DNA of 64,000 bases, taken from assembly GCF_028583425.1 (NCBI RefSeq), contig NC_072801.1, positions 16,016,001 through 16,080,000 of the forward strand, read 5' to 3'. Source of the stretch: Eublepharis macularius. Taxonomy: Eukaryota; Chordata; Lepidosauria; Squamata; Eublepharidae. The first letter of the stretch is position 1. Every line of letters begins with the position of its first letter. Below are positions 22,948 to 36,100 of the stretch, one piece after another. The position numbers were made by a program, and so were the translations under genes. Below the pieces are notes generated by a model. That model searched no databases. It was not told where the DNA came from and saw only the letters and a list, made by a program, of their open reading frames with translations.

Positions 22948-23238
22948 GAGCCAAGCTACAAGTGACGAATGACACTTGCCTGGCAAGTGAACAGACTCAC
23001 GTGTATTCCTTCCTATTCACTTGCCATTCACTTGTGCTCCACTTGATCAAATGGAGCGCAAGTGAAAGGCAAGTGAACAGGAAGGAATACACGCGAGTCT
23101 GTTCACTTGCCAGGCAACTGTCATTCATCACTTGTAGCTTGGCTACGTGATCAAGTGGAGCGCAAGTGAACAGGAAGGAATACACACGAGTCTGTTCACT
23201 TGCCAGGCAAGTGTCATTCGTCACTTGCAGCTTGACTC
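22948..23238. mobile_element. Palindromic MITE, GRGCCAAGC family, extended copy
   Basis: One full palindrome (GAGCCAAGCTACAAGTGACG to CTTGTAGCTTGGCT) plus an extra right half. Outer flanks are ACA on both sides, a 3-bp target duplication. The internal TGTATTCC and GTTCACTTGC motifs repeat in each arm. Confidence 0.8.
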
Positions 23239-23400
23239 ACAGACCGGGATGCGCAAAGCGGGTGTCGAAGTTGTGTAATGGATCGCAATATTTTTTGGGG
23301 GGGAAGTAGGGCATTCCAAAAGCGAACTGGTGGGCATTGTATGGTTTAAGCCTGTCCCTGAACGTGCCAAAAGAGCCTTGAAAGAAACAGCGCTCTCTGT

Positions 23401-23594
23401 GAGCCAAGCGACAAATGACGCTTGAAAGGCAAGTGAAGAGACTCCCGTGTATTCCTCCCTGTTCACTTGCGCTCCACTTGCACTCCACTACCTGATCAAG
23501 TGGAGTGCAAGTGGAGCGCAAGTGAACAGGGAGGAATACACGGGAGTCTCTTCACTTGCCGTTCAAGCGTCATTCGGCACTTGTAGCTTGGCCC
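23401..23594. mobile_element. Palindromic MITE, GRGCCAAGC family
   Basis: GAGCCAAGCGACAAATGACG to TTGTAGCTTGGCCC with inner inverted TGCACTCCACT segments. It borders the CpG island on its upstream side. Target duplication unclear. Confidence 0.75.
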
Positions 23595-23639
23595 TATGTG
23601 TTGGTTTTGCCTTGCTTGCGCCTCCCCAAATGGCTCACC

Positions 23640-24270
23640 CTTCCTTTAATAGCCCGGCCCCGCCATCTGGAGCGCATTAGGCGGCCCAGCGCATCCCCGA
23701 AGGGCATTTCCCCTCCTCCGCCGCGATTCCCTTCCTCTCCGCCGAACTCCCGCTGGATCGGCAAGCCCGTTCTGGAGCGGCCAAGAACACGCGGCTCCAA
23801 AGGGCGCTCGAAAGAGGGGGGCGATCCCCGCCGTTGCTTCGCTTGCAGGCGAACGGAAAGAGGCGCTGGGCGAAGCGGGGAAGGAAGCCGCAGGCGAAGC
23901 GAGTCCCCATTCACGCCCGTCCGGGAGCGGCAGCAGCAGCAGCGGCAGCAGCGGCGGCCGGCCGGCCACCCGCCTTCGCTTTCCTGCCGCTTCTTCTGCA
24001 GACGCCTTTTGTCCTCCAGACCCTGCGGCGTTTCCTCTTTCCAGAGCAGGGAGCCGCCCGGGGCTGCGCCGCGTCCCGGAGCCCCGAGAGCGGGGCTGCT
24101 TCGCGGCGAGGTGGGGCCTGCTGCCCGCTGAGGTCGGGGCGTGCGGAAGGGAAGGGCGCGCTCGATGCGCCGGGCGGGGGTCCGCGTTGCCGCGGGAAGA
24201 TCCGTGGTAGGAGCGCTTCTGCTTCGGGAGAGACGCGGGTTGCTTGAAGACCTCGAAGCGGAGTGAGTCC
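23640..24270 (+). promoter_or_regulatory. CpG island, likely promoter and first non-coding exon
   Basis: G+C-rich with frequent CG dinucleotides against an A/T-leaning background, and free of MITEs although flanked on both sides by them. It contains a GCAGCAGCAGCGGCAGCAGC run at 23928-23951 and several GGGGCGG-type boxes. AAGCGGA followed by GTGAGT (donor at 24262) is a good splice donor 2 kb before the first coding exon of the large gene, so a 5' non-coding exon may end here. The ORFs of 190-230 codons on both strands are due to low stop density and alanine/proline/arginine-rich composition. Whether it also drives a divergent transcript cannot be told. Confidence 0.65.
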
Positions 24271-24473
24271 GGTGCTTGGAAAAGGGGAAGTGGGAAAAGT
24301 TTGAAACTGCCGCTCACTCCGGAGCAGGCTGCCTCCATTCATTCCCTGGCTGGTGGTTCCTTCAGCTGCTTTGCCCCCTCTTGCCCTCCCCAAGCCCTGG
24401 TGGGCGAAGGGGGAAATGAAGCTCTTGCTCCCCCCAAAACGTGTCCAAAGAGGCAATCCATCAGTCACTGGAA

Positions 24474-24713
24474 GCCATGCTACAAGTGAAGAATGACACT
24501 TGAACGGCAACTGAACGGACTTAGAGCCATGCTACAAGTGACGAATTACACTTGAACGGCAAGTGAACAGACTCACGTGTATTCCTCCCTGTTCACTTGC
24601 CCTCCACTTGCATTCCACTTGATCACATATGGAGGGCAAGAGAACAGGGAGGAATACACGCGAGTCTGTTCACTTGCCGTTCAAGTGTAATTCGTCACTT
24701 GTAGCTTGGCCCT
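24474..24713. mobile_element. Palindromic MITE, GRGCCAAGC family, with extra half
   Basis: Contains two left ends (near 24474 and 24523: AGCCATGCTACAAGTGA) and one right end (CACTTGTAGCTTGGCCC). Looks like an insertion next to or inside an older copy. Confidence 0.7.
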
Positions 24714-25059
24714 CAGAGCAAAGTCCCACCACCCCAGTTGGTCCAGTGCTTCAGAGCAAGACCCCTGCCATGTTTGCACCCAAAACTGGAGCAGGATACT
24801 AATATTTAGCCCCCCTCCATACTTTCAATCCTGCCCTTTCTCCAAGAGATTCAGGTTGGTGTTGTCGGTTCTCTCTTCCTCACAACAACCCTGTGGATTA
24901 GTTTAAACTGAGAGAGAGACTGTCACGCACAAAGCTTCATGGCTGAGTGAGAATTGGAGTTTAGGCCTGCCGGCGGGTTAGATCTGACAATCTCCCCTCT
25001 AGGTCACACTCTGGCTATCTTGGACAGTTTTCAAGAACAATCTTGTAAGGTTGGATCAG

Positions 25060-25300
25060 TGTTATCGTTCCCGGGGTATAGATTGGTGGAGTTCCCAGGG
25101 ATGGCTTGGGAAATTCCTGGAGATTTGTGGGTGGAGCCTCTGGCGGTAGGGGTTTATGGAGGGGAGGGGCTTCAGCGGGGTATAATGCCCTAGAATCCAC
25201 GCTCCAAAGCAACCATTTTCTCCAGGAGAGCTGATCGCTGTAGTCTGGAAATCCGTTGTAATTCTGGGGGGTCTCTAAGACCCACCTGGAGGCTGCCAGC
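25060..25300. mobile_element. hAT-type repeat fragment with TGGCAACC-like terminus
   Basis: Minus-oriented block with ATTTTCTCCAGGAGAGCTGAT and CACCTGGAGGCTGCCAGCACTA at its end, the inverse of the family at 5999. The left boundary is unclear. Confidence 0.5.
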
Positions 25301-26243
25301 ACTATCTTGGATGCGGTACTGAGGGCTGAACACCTGCACAGTTGCGTCCATGCTCGGATTCCTAATGTGTAATTTTCCAGAAAAATGACTGGGGGAGAGA
25401 TGCATCAGGGCCTTGTCTTTCCTGTGCATCTTCTGTTGTCGAAAAGCGTACTTCTAGCTCTACTTTTAGTCTCTGCAGGGAGAAACAAGCCCCCGTTTTT
25501 TATCTTGGCTAGTTCCAACACTCGACAGAGCTAGAAGCAGCCTGGAGAGTAATTTTGATCAGAGAAATCAGGGAGGAGTTAACCCCCTTTCCCAGCGCTG
25601 CGACTTCAGGCCACATCCCTCCCCCCACAGCTGCTTTTGGGGGCTAAATAGCAGGCCAGGTTCCCAGTGTTCCATAGGGCTTGACCTCGAGACCAACATT
25701 GCTAAAGAGGCGCAACATAATCATGCTTTAGGGGTGTGAATCGGTGCTTTGACTGGGGGTGGGATCCAAGAAGAGGCAGCGTGCAACAGCCACAGTTCAG
25801 TGCCCCATTCAAATCATACATGCTCTGAAAATAACAAGAAGGACCCCCTCGGTATCTTCTGCACTCCAGATAAATGCTGAATTAACGTGTTCAAGTCTTA
25901 ATTGTTGATTTCACATCTCTCTTATATCAGTAGCGTTCGTTGTATTGGGACACTTACTTCACAATGTTTGCTTTTGTTATTTGTTTCTGTCCCAAGGCCA
26001 AGACCTGGGCAAGTCCTATCTGCTGTTGCTGCCTTGGCTCCTTCATATGTCTTATTCCAGCAGATTTACTTCCCTTTCTCGGGCCAAATACATCGGCATC
26101 CTCTGTTGGATGTGACAAGGACGTAGGATTCCTGAACTGAGTCCCTATCTAACCCTGAGCTCTTCTGCCCCATCCTACGTGGTTCACTGTGTGAGCTGGA
26201 TCTTATCGTTCAGCTCCTAAGGAAGCTGTTAGCCTCTCAGATC

Positions 26244-27117
26244 ATGGGTTCCCTTCAGCTAACGACAGTTCTGTTGTTGGTGTCTGTGTCGCTATGTGAG
26301 GTGGCCTCTCAGAACTTCATCAAGAATCCCAAGGAAAAGATGGAACATTTGCTCCTGATCAACGAGGTCAATGCAGATAATCCAGGGGACGACACCACCG
26401 AGTATGTGGAATTGTATCACACCAGTGGCCGGCGGGCCTCACTTGATGGCTACTTCTTGGTTTTCTACAATGGCAATGGCAACTCAGCCTACAGAGTGAA
26501 GGACCTCAAGGGCTTTTCCACTGACAGCCAAGGGTTCTTCCTCATTGGGTCCTCTGCAGTCACACCGCGACCATCGGTGATCCTACAAAAGAACACAATC
26601 CAGAATGGGCCAGATGCAATTGCTGTGTATTTTGGGAAGGGGTCCTTTTATGAAGGCATGATGGTCACCAATAAAGACTTGGTGGATGCCTTGGTCCATA
26701 AGTCGAAAATCAGCGACAAGGCAGATGATTTGGTCCGTATTCTGACTCCTGGCACAGAGCCTTTCTTGGAGGACCCGCTGTTCAGGACTGCAGATGAGTC
26801 ACTGGAGAGATGCCAAGGGGCAGATGCACGTTGGTTTTTCCAAGTGGCTATGCCAACCCCTGGTTCAGATAACCATTGTGTGCCTTTTGCGCAGCTGAAT
26901 GCAACCACAGCATTGATCAGTGAGGTCAATGTGGCGTCTTCCCCTGGGGAGTTTGAGTTTGTGGAACTACAAGGCCCTTCATCTACTGATCTCAAGGACC
27001 TGGTGATGGTGCTGATCGAAGGCAGCACCGGGAAGATCTACTTTGTCATGGAGGTGTCTGGCAGAACGTCTCCCGATGGGCTGCTTCTCATTGGTCCGGG
27101 CCAAGCCGGAACCCAAG
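26244..27117 (+). CDS. LTD gene, coding exon 1
   Basis: Encodes residues 1-291 and ends in phase 1 at CAAG followed by GTAGGG. MGSLQLTTVLLLVSVSLCEV is a clear signal peptide. LTD1 shows LLINEVN, TEYVELY, LDGYFLVFYNG, GFFLIG, NTIQNGPDAIAVY and LVDALVHKS, the strand order of lamin-tail domains, closing with C190 and C212. LTD2 starts at ALISEVN and continues into the next exon. The CpG island upstream suggests that a 5' non-coding exon precedes this; TTATCGTTCAG at about 26203-26213 could be the acceptor. Confidence 0.9.
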
Positions 27118-30100
27118 GTAGGGCTAAGCCGCTGTCCATGGTCCCGGGTCAGAAGAGACAGTGTTGTGGTTAGCATGTTGGGGCTACTGCTCCGAAGATT
27201 CAGGTTTGAATCTCGACTCAGCCAAGAGTGTGCCTCATGAACTTGAGCCAGTGACTGTCTCTTGGCCTGATTTATCTTGCAGGATGGTTGTAAGGGTAAA
27301 ATGGCAGCGGAAAGAGGAAAACTATGTAAGGCACAGTGAGTGCCTTGGAGGAAGGTAGGTTTAAAAAAAACAGAACGAGTGGATTGACTGGTGGCTTCTC
27401 ATGAGCAGGGTTCCCAGGAGCAGCACATCTGCATCTCATGGACAGGAACTGCATTAATGGCAGATCAGTCCGTCCATAGCTATAGCTATGGTGAGTAAAG
27501 GGAACTTCCACATCTGGAGGCACTAAATGTCTCTATACCCGTGCTAGGAGACATTCAGTTGTGTCCCGCCTCTGAATGCGGAGGATCCATTTAACTAGCT
27601 AGGCCAAGAGCTTCTGTAGACGTATCCTCCAGGGATTTTTCTAATTATTTCCCCTCTTTTAAAGAAAGCTGAGCAGCACAGAGGGCAATATAAACTCCCC
27701 TCTGTCTGGTGATCAGGGGGCGGGGCCACCGGCCATGTGACCATTTTCAAGAGGTTCCACCGCGTCCCAGCTGAAAAAAAGCCCTGGTGTAAACAAAGTA
27801 AATAGGATGGGACTTTTCCAAGCTGCCAGAGATTTTCAGATGTACGCATTTGTATCAGATGAGTCCTTTTGAGAAGCTCCAACCCCAGATTCTGTATTCG
27901 AGGCAGACCAAACTAGAAGGACAGTAAATGGGACTGAGCTTGATAAAAGTGATGCTTTTTTTGGACTTGGGTCTCAGTTCTTGCCAACGTTAGGAAAAAA
28001 ACCCTCAGACATGCTTTGCCGTATGGCACGTGGAGGAGCAGTCGAAGCAGTACCCGATAAAGGTATGGATTAGTGCACATAATTTCCTTTGAAACAACCA
28101 GGCAGACATGACCTTTGGTAGTTGCTTCCGAGCCAGTCTAAGCAGGGTTGTGCGTATTCCGTTAAGTCTCCAAAGTACCGCACCGAGGTTGGGGCCTAAA
28201 GAATCAGGAGGGCTTTCCAGGCTGAACACGTCGAGTTCCTTCAGTCTGTCCTCATACAATTAAGGCAGTCTAAACAGCGCAGCCGAAAAAGGGAGGGGAA
28301 CAGCTGAATCTGCAGCTTTTATAAATGATGCAGACGTTTGTAATTTACATAATTCTGTATTTTGAACTGTCGCTTACGTAATTCGTTCTGCAAGTCGGTG
28401 TGGGGGGGGAGTCATCTTGGAGCAGGATACTGAAGGTTATCTGTTCCAACCACTAGGCAACATATTTGGCAATGTTTGTGGCTTCTCAGATTTCGTCAGG
28501 CATGGCCCGTGCACTTTCACAAGCGCAAGATTGAGAAATGTGCATGAAATAAATAACCGCATTCTACGTTCAGATCGAATCGCAGCATACGGGCGGTTCT
28601 GCTGGTCAAACATGAGCTGGATGGCCAGTTAGAACTGTGAGAGAGCTATTTTGTGATTCGGCCTCTGCTTGGGTATGCTGAAAGGAACACTGAGGGCCAA
28701 GCTACAAGTGACGCCTGACACAGGTTGGACACTTGTCAGCTTCCCTCAAGTGTTGATGGGAAATGTAGGCATTTTGGTCTTGCGGCTTGGCTCTCCGACT
28801 GCTGTCCAATGGACTTTTCAACTGTCACTTGTCCAACATTCCGCCAAGCTGCCTACATTTCCCATCAAGACTTGAGGGAAGCTGACAAGTGTCCAACCTG
28901 TGTCATTCGTCACTTGTAGTTTGTGGCAAGGCAGACACAAATTTCATTGTGTTAAGAAGTTAAGGCCTCACCTCAAATGGGACCAGCTTCAGAAGAACTC
29001 TGCTTAGCTCTTCTTTTGCTTCTCATCCCCTTCTTCTTGTGTGAAGGTAGCTTGAAACCATGATTAAAAGCAAATCTGAAAGTGTTTCTGCATAAGGGTC
29101 TGTAGGTTAGAGAACCTTGCCTTTATTTTTTTTTCCAGCTCGCTGATGGAACAAAAGTTCCTCCTATCACAATGTGCAATTTGCTGAGCACTTTGGAGCT
29201 GCATCCCAAATATCACAGTTGATCAGTCACTTGGAGTGTGAGCAATTGGTATTCTTAACCAAGTCTTTGAATAGTTATGATGGGTAACCTAGCTCCAGAT
29301 TTTCGTAGCTCCCGCGCAGCAGACTCTTTACCCATACACTTTTTGCATCAGCTCAAAAAATCCCAGAGGTGTGAATAATAATAATAATCTTAAAACAGCT
29401 GAACAGTTAACACCTCTTCATCTGCATCAACATGAAGGAGCTATTGTGGTGTGAAATGAGTTTTTCCCACACTGCATTAGTGTTAATTAAAGCTGCATCA
29501 AATACCTCAAACAGGCAAGGTTTGTTTTTCATGTTAAATTGGGTTGTGCTTGTTGACACCAATGCACTATCAGTAAATTAAATTTTGAAAGACAAGGGGA
29601 AGTTAAAAGAACACACAGAATAATTGGCTCCCTTATTATAAAGATCTGTAAAGAAAAGCATGGATGAAGTATAAACTTTTACTGATTTACAAAAAGTTAT
29701 GTATGCAGGGCTTTTTTTCAGCTGGAACACAGTGGGATGGAGTTCCGGAACCTCTTGAAAATGGTCACATGGCTGGTGGCCCCGCCCCCTGATCTCCAGA
29801 CAGAGGGGAGTGTAGATTGCCCTACACACCATGCGGAGGGCGGAGGGCAATCCAAACTCCCCTGTGTCTGGAGATCAGGGGGCAGGGCCACCAGCCATGT
29901 GACCATTTTCTCTGAGGGCAACCCACTGAGTTCCACCACCTCTTTTCCCAGAAAAAAAGCCCTGTATGTATATATGGTTTTCCTGAGTTAGCTATACCTG
30001 CCCATGTATGTGTGTTATGTGCTGTCAAGTTGCCTCCAACCTATGGGGACCTTATGAATGAAAGACCTCCAAAACATCCTTTCATTAACAATAGCCTTGC

Positions 30101-33100
30101 TCAGATCTTGCAAATTGGAAGGTGTGTCCTCCTTTATTGAGTCAAGACATCTCATTTTAGGTCTTTCTTTTTTCCTACTGTCTTCCACTTTTCCTAGCAT
30201 TATAGGGACAAGTAATTTCAGGTCTGATGAAGAGAGCTGTGGCTCTCGAAAGCTTATGCTACGATGAAGTTGGTTCATCTTAAAGGTGCTACTGGACTCT
30301 TTGTAATTCCAGGTGTTTCCTACTTTCTTGACAATTTAACTGATATCACTAGCCTAGTTCAAACATTAAATCCACATCTTCCAAACTGTAGTTTTGAGGT
30401 TGGAGAATAGGCAACATGCTCCAGTGTTCCCTCTTTTGGTTTATGATAACCATGGTTATCATAACTATATGATAACCATGGTTATCATAATGATACTAGG
30501 ATATTTGAATTGGGCAAATGGTGGTTATCTGAAACCAAAAAAGAGAGGGAAGGATTTTGTGAACCTGTGGTGTGTTCTTACCATAGTCTGGTGAGAGGTT
30601 CAAATCAGTCATCTAAGCTTATCAGTAATCTCCAAGCCACAATGCGTTTGGTTTGCCAGCCATGATGGGAGTTTCGTGAAAAGACAGCTGCCTGACTTGA
30701 TTGCAATAACACACAATGGCAGGGCTTTTTTTCTGGGAAAAGAGGTGGTGGAACTCAGTGGGTTGCCCTCAGAGAAAATGGTCACATGGCTGGTGGCCCC
30801 GCCCCCTGATCTCCAGACAGTGGGGAGTTTAGCTTGCCCTCGGTGAGGACGGCAATCTAAACTCCCCTCTGTCTGGAGATCAGGGGGCGGGGCCACCAGC
30901 CATGTGACCATTTTCAAGAGGTTCCGGAACTCTGTTCCCCCGCGTTCCCCCTGAAAAAAAGCCCTGCACAATGGTTAGATCTATTTGCCTGTCTGATTTT
31001 ATTTGCTCTCCCTTCAAGGAGTTCAGGGTGGCATATATGATTGTCTTTGTTTTATCCTCATAAACCTTTCAGATCTGTTAGGCTGAGAGAGAGAGGGACT
31101 GGCGAAAGATAAGCTTCATGGCAGTGCAGGGATTTAAACCTGGATCTTCCCTAGTCCTAGTCTGGAACTCTAACCATTACATGATGCTGGTTCTTAGCCA
31201 GAAAATGGAATCTGCCTGTATGCAGGGAGGAGGACGGGTCACCCATGCCCATAGTCCACGCCCTGTCCTCCAAATCATTGTTTGGAGGATCAGCTGATTT
31301 GAGGTACTGAGAAACTGTGACCTCGTCATGTTGATAACAACCCATTGATAGGATCCTTATCCTCAAGCAAAAAAGAGAAAGAGATGTGTGGATAAGCCCT
31401 TGATCCTGTTAGGGTAGATTGACTTTTGAGTTGCTTCTTGGGTGAGTCACCACCACATCAGAGACTGAGAATCAGTTCAAAGGTTGATGTTTTAAGATTA
31501 CCAAGAAAATGAAAATGAGTGTCTTATGGTGCTTTAGATGTATTGCCTTTTTTGCAGCATAAGCTTCTGCAGACTAGACCATGCTTTTCATGAGGCTGAG
31601 GTGTTCAAGAAGAACATGGAGACCTATTCATAACAGCAGAGCCGGTGTCAAGGGTCAGAACAGCCCACTGTTGCGCAGACATGCTTGGTCCATGTGCTTC
31701 CACCAAGAATGGGAGATTGCCCCAGAGGCAGGGCCAGCTCCAGTGTTGTCGGCACCTGAGGCAGCTTAATGCTGCCTCTGTGTGTGTGCGCATGCGCGCG
31801 TGTGATGATGTCACTGAGTGTGACGTCATCACGCAGGGGCTGGCACGTGCACGGGGAGCCTTCCAGCCCTCCCATTCAGTTGCTCTGCGGGACAGGCGTA
31901 GCCAGCCACCCTGGCCGCCGGCTGGGCCTGGCCAACAGAGTAAGTGAATGGGAGGCTGCCTGCTTAGCTGCCCCACGCTGCCACTGCCAGCATGCGCTCC
32001 TGACCGGCGGCGGCAGCAGCTCCATGGTGTGCGCCCCTGCCCCCAGGTCAGCGCCCCTCCGGCGCCTTAGCGCCTGAGGCGGCCACCTCACTAGCCTCAA
32101 TGAACGGGCCAGCCCTACCCAGAGGCCCTGTAGCACTCCAGGATCCTGTGAGGGAGTAATCTCCTACTTGCTGCAGGAAGTGGTGCCTGGCAGAGGGAGA
32201 AGAGACTAAGGGCCAAACTACAAGTGACGTCTTACACAGGTTGGACACTAGTCGGCTTCCCTCAAGTTTTGATGGGAAATGTAGGCATCCTGGTCTTGCA
32301 GCTGTAATGGAGAGCCAAGCTGTAAAACCAGGATGCTTACATTTCCCATCAAAACTTGAGGGAAGCCAACTAGTGTCCAACCTGTGTAAGACGTCACTTG
32401 TAGTTTGGCTCTAAGGGCCAAGCTACAAGTGATGGATTACACTTGAACGGCAAGTAAACAGACTCACGTGTATTCCTCCCTGTTCACTTGCACTCCATTT
32501 GCATTCCACTCGATCACGTAGTGATTCACGTAGAAACCAACAATACCCTGAATTTGCCATACTCTGAAAATCTTGTTGGTCTTTAAGGTGCCACTGGACT
32601 CAACTCCTGCTTGTCAGAAAGCTTTCCCTTTCTGCTGATATACAAGTCATTTGCCCCCTTAAACATTCTGTGTTTTGTTTCTCTTCACTGGACTACAGTT
32701 GACCTGCCGTTCCCACCAAACTCCAGCGTCCCCCTCCTCAAAGCAGGCCTGAATGCTGTTGCCCTGTACACAGGGGTCAGCAGCAGCTTTGCCCTGGGGT
32801 CTGTCGCCTCAGCCTCAAACCTCCTGGATGCTTTGGTTTACACGACAGTGGAAGGCTCGAGTTCGAAACTGCGGGATATTTTGACCCCTGGGAAGCCCGT
32901 CTTCTATGGGAGAGAACGGTGAGGAAGCAGTGTGGGGAACATGCCGTAGGAGGGAAGTCCTGTTTATGCAATGCTCTGTTCTAAAGCTGCAACGGGAATG
33001 TATTCAAATGAGAGTAACTTGCACAGCATATTAATTTTTATAATATTTCCATCGCACTTTGGCGCATGCAAAGCCCTTCACAGATATGGCCTCAGGACTT

Positions 33101-36100
33101 GCTACAACAACGCTGTAAGTTTCTGCTTTCAGATATTAGCAACTCTCAGCCAAGCTACAAGGACGAATTACACGAGGAGGAGCCACAGTGAAGGGAGTTG
33201 CAATGTTAGCGGGAAGCTGAGTTTTAAAAGAGATCAGAAGGCTTTGTCAATTTCCCCTCTCTACAGAGCCAGGGAGATCCCTGCTCAGAGGGTTTGTTAA
33301 TTTCCTCTTTGCCTCCAGAAGGCTCTGTCAGTTTCACCTCCCCTTCTAAGAGGGGAAGAGGAAATAAACAAACCCTCTGAGCAGGGATCCCCCTGGCTCT
33401 GTAGAGAGGGGAAACTGACAATGCCTTCCCATCCCTTTTAAAACTCAGCTTCCCAGCTAACATTGCGACTCCCTTCACGTGCTCCTCCTCGTGTAATTCG
33501 TCTCTTGTAGCTTAGCTCTGTCTTTCAGCTTCTTAACCAATACTTTAGGGTTAATACTGCCTTGCTTTACAGGCGTGTGATCTACACTGCTCAGGAAAAA
33601 ATAATATATGAAGACCAGGTTGCATTCTAGTTATCATCTTCTTGTTCTTGGAGGCCTTTGAAGAATTCCCGGAATGTTTCTCTAGCATAGATTGCTTCTG
33701 CCTACTTTTTGGGCTCAGTTCCAAGTGCTAGGCCGTTTTCACACTGCTTACTGGCCACGGAACATTGTGCCAAGTTCCCGGTACGACAGCATCTTCCTGG
33801 CACAATTTCACGTGAGAATTGTTCTCGCGCAAAATTGTGCCAGGAAGACGCTGTCATTCCTGGAGCTTGGCATAACGTTCCGTGGCCAGTAAGCAGTGTG
33901 AAAACGGCCCTAGTGATTGTTTACCTTTACAGCCCTTCTTCCTCAAGAATCTCTTCATCCTGTCAGGTCATCCGGAAGGCTTTGCTCTGCCTCCCATCCT
34001 TTTCCATGGGTCAAGACAGACAAAGACACAGAGAGGCCTAAGAGCCAAGCTACAAGTGACGAATGACACTTGAACGGCAAGTGAACAGACTCACGTGTAT
34101 TCCTCCCTGTTCACTTGTGCTCCACTTGTGCTCCACTTGATCGTCAAGTGGAGTGCCAGTGGAGGACAAGTGAACCGGGAGGAATACATGTGAGTCTGTT
34201 CACTTGCCGTTCAAGTGTCATTCGTCACTTGTAGCTTGGCCCTAAGACTGGATCCCAGAATTGCCAACTTGTACTTTAGAAATGGCTGGAAATCTGGGGG
34301 TGGTACTTGGTGAGGGCTAAACTGTAGCCGCTAAAGTGTAAGACCAAAATTCTACTTTCTTACTATTTCTTCTATTTTACTTTGTTTCTCTCCCCCACTC
34401 CCCGGGTTAATCGCCAGCAGATCCCAGCAGGGTAATACATCTATGAGCAGGTGTGCCTGCTGCTCCACTACTCGCGATCCCTCCATCTACACACTTGGAA
34501 AGCCCACGCCGCGGAGCTTCAACGATTGCCCCAAGAAGCGTTTCAGTCAAGAAATTTCCTTGTGTCTTCAAGCTGCAGGTGGGTGCTATGAAGTCTGACA
34601 GCATGAGCTTTGTGTGGTTAAACAGCATGTAGCCACTCCGAACCAATACAAAAAAGGTGAGCAGAGGGACTGATTTTTATTTGTAAGCAAAAGGGCCCAG
34701 CAGGTGAGGTGTTTGGAATCTTGCCCTTGCTTGCAGTTTACCTCTCATGGGCTGCTTCCACACACGTTGAATAATCCACTTTCAATACTCTTTAGTGAAC
34801 ATTTGAAACTGATTTTCCATGTGTGGAACAAAAAATCCACTTCTAAAGGATTGCAAAAGTGCATTGAAAGTGCATTAGTCAACGCGTGTTGAATTATTCA
34901 ACGTGGAAATGGCCATGGTTTCATGCCTCAAGTTATTTCTCCTTAGCCTTCCTTGGATGCCAGAAATTACTTCAGGTAGGAGAAAAGTGCTGGGGAGGGG
35001 GGGATGAGGGAAGAATTGTGACTGCTTACCTGCCAGCTTTTTTGGCTTTTAAGTTCTTCCCCTCCACTCCTCTTCATAGTGAGCCTGTAGGTGAGTGGCA
35101 GAGACTCTGCTTTGCATACAGAAAGTCCCGGGTTCAATTCCTGACATTGGAGATAATGTGATGGGCAAGTCCTTCACCTGAGACCTCAGAAAGCTGTTGC
35201 CGTTTAGGGCAGACAGTACTGACTTTGATAGACCAACGGTCTGATTCCGTATAAGATGGCTTCACATGATTGTTTAAGCACAAAGCTGCCCTTGGCTAAA
35301 GTGTAATGTGGCTATTGGAGGTCTGCTAGGTTTTATGGGCATACCAAGAAGACAGCTGTGAGATCAAAACATTAATTATACAACCCAAGGTGCAAAACAT
35401 TGAATGGCCCAAAGAATCCTGCGGCAAGACTTAGATTTGAAAAACAGGAGTCTCCGTTTCTGTGCTTGCACTGGAAAGGCCACACAAGAACACATGCAAC
35501 TGCCCAACCGAACAAAAGAATATTGGAAAGTCCCAGGGCTTTTTTTCAGGGGGAACGTGGTGGAACGGAGTTCCGGAACCTTTTGAAAATGGTCACATGG
35601 CTGGCGGCCCCGCCCCCTGATCTCCAGACAGAGGGGAGTTGAGATTGCCCTCCGCGCCGCTCCAGCGGCGCGGAGGGCAATCTCAACTCCCCTCTGTCTG
35701 GAGATCAGGGGGCAGGGCCGCCAGCCATGTGGCCATTTTCTCCGAGGGCAACCCACTGAGTTCCACCACCTCTTTTCCCAGAAAAAAAGCCCTGGAAAGT
35801 CCCAAACATTTATTTATTAATATATTTATTAATTCCTTTGTTTAATCATTGTCTTCCTCCACCATATCCACTGCTCAAAATTAGCTTCCTGTTAATCAAG
35901 GTTAAAAAACAGGGAAGTACAACAAGTCTAACAACAAGCTTTAAAAAATCCACATGGCCTGTAAAAACAGCTTGTATCTGGAAGAACCCTACCTTAGGCA
36001 GTGCTGCAGGCCCTTAAGCCAGTAACCGTAAAAGCCCGCAAAAGATGCCTTTTGTACATATCCTGGCTGCTATTTGCTGGCAAGAAGGCCAGCGGCCCCA

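Noticed and set aside
23646-24338. Open frames of 190-230 codons on both strands in the CpG island
   Set aside because: Composition is Ala/Pro/Arg/Gly-rich in several overlapping frames, no domain, no splice support; explained by high G+C and few stop codons.
27118-27173. Unspliced end of exon 1 frame
   Set aside because: Interrupts LTD2 in mid-domain; splicing to 32699 restores the domain pattern seen in LTD1 and LTD3.
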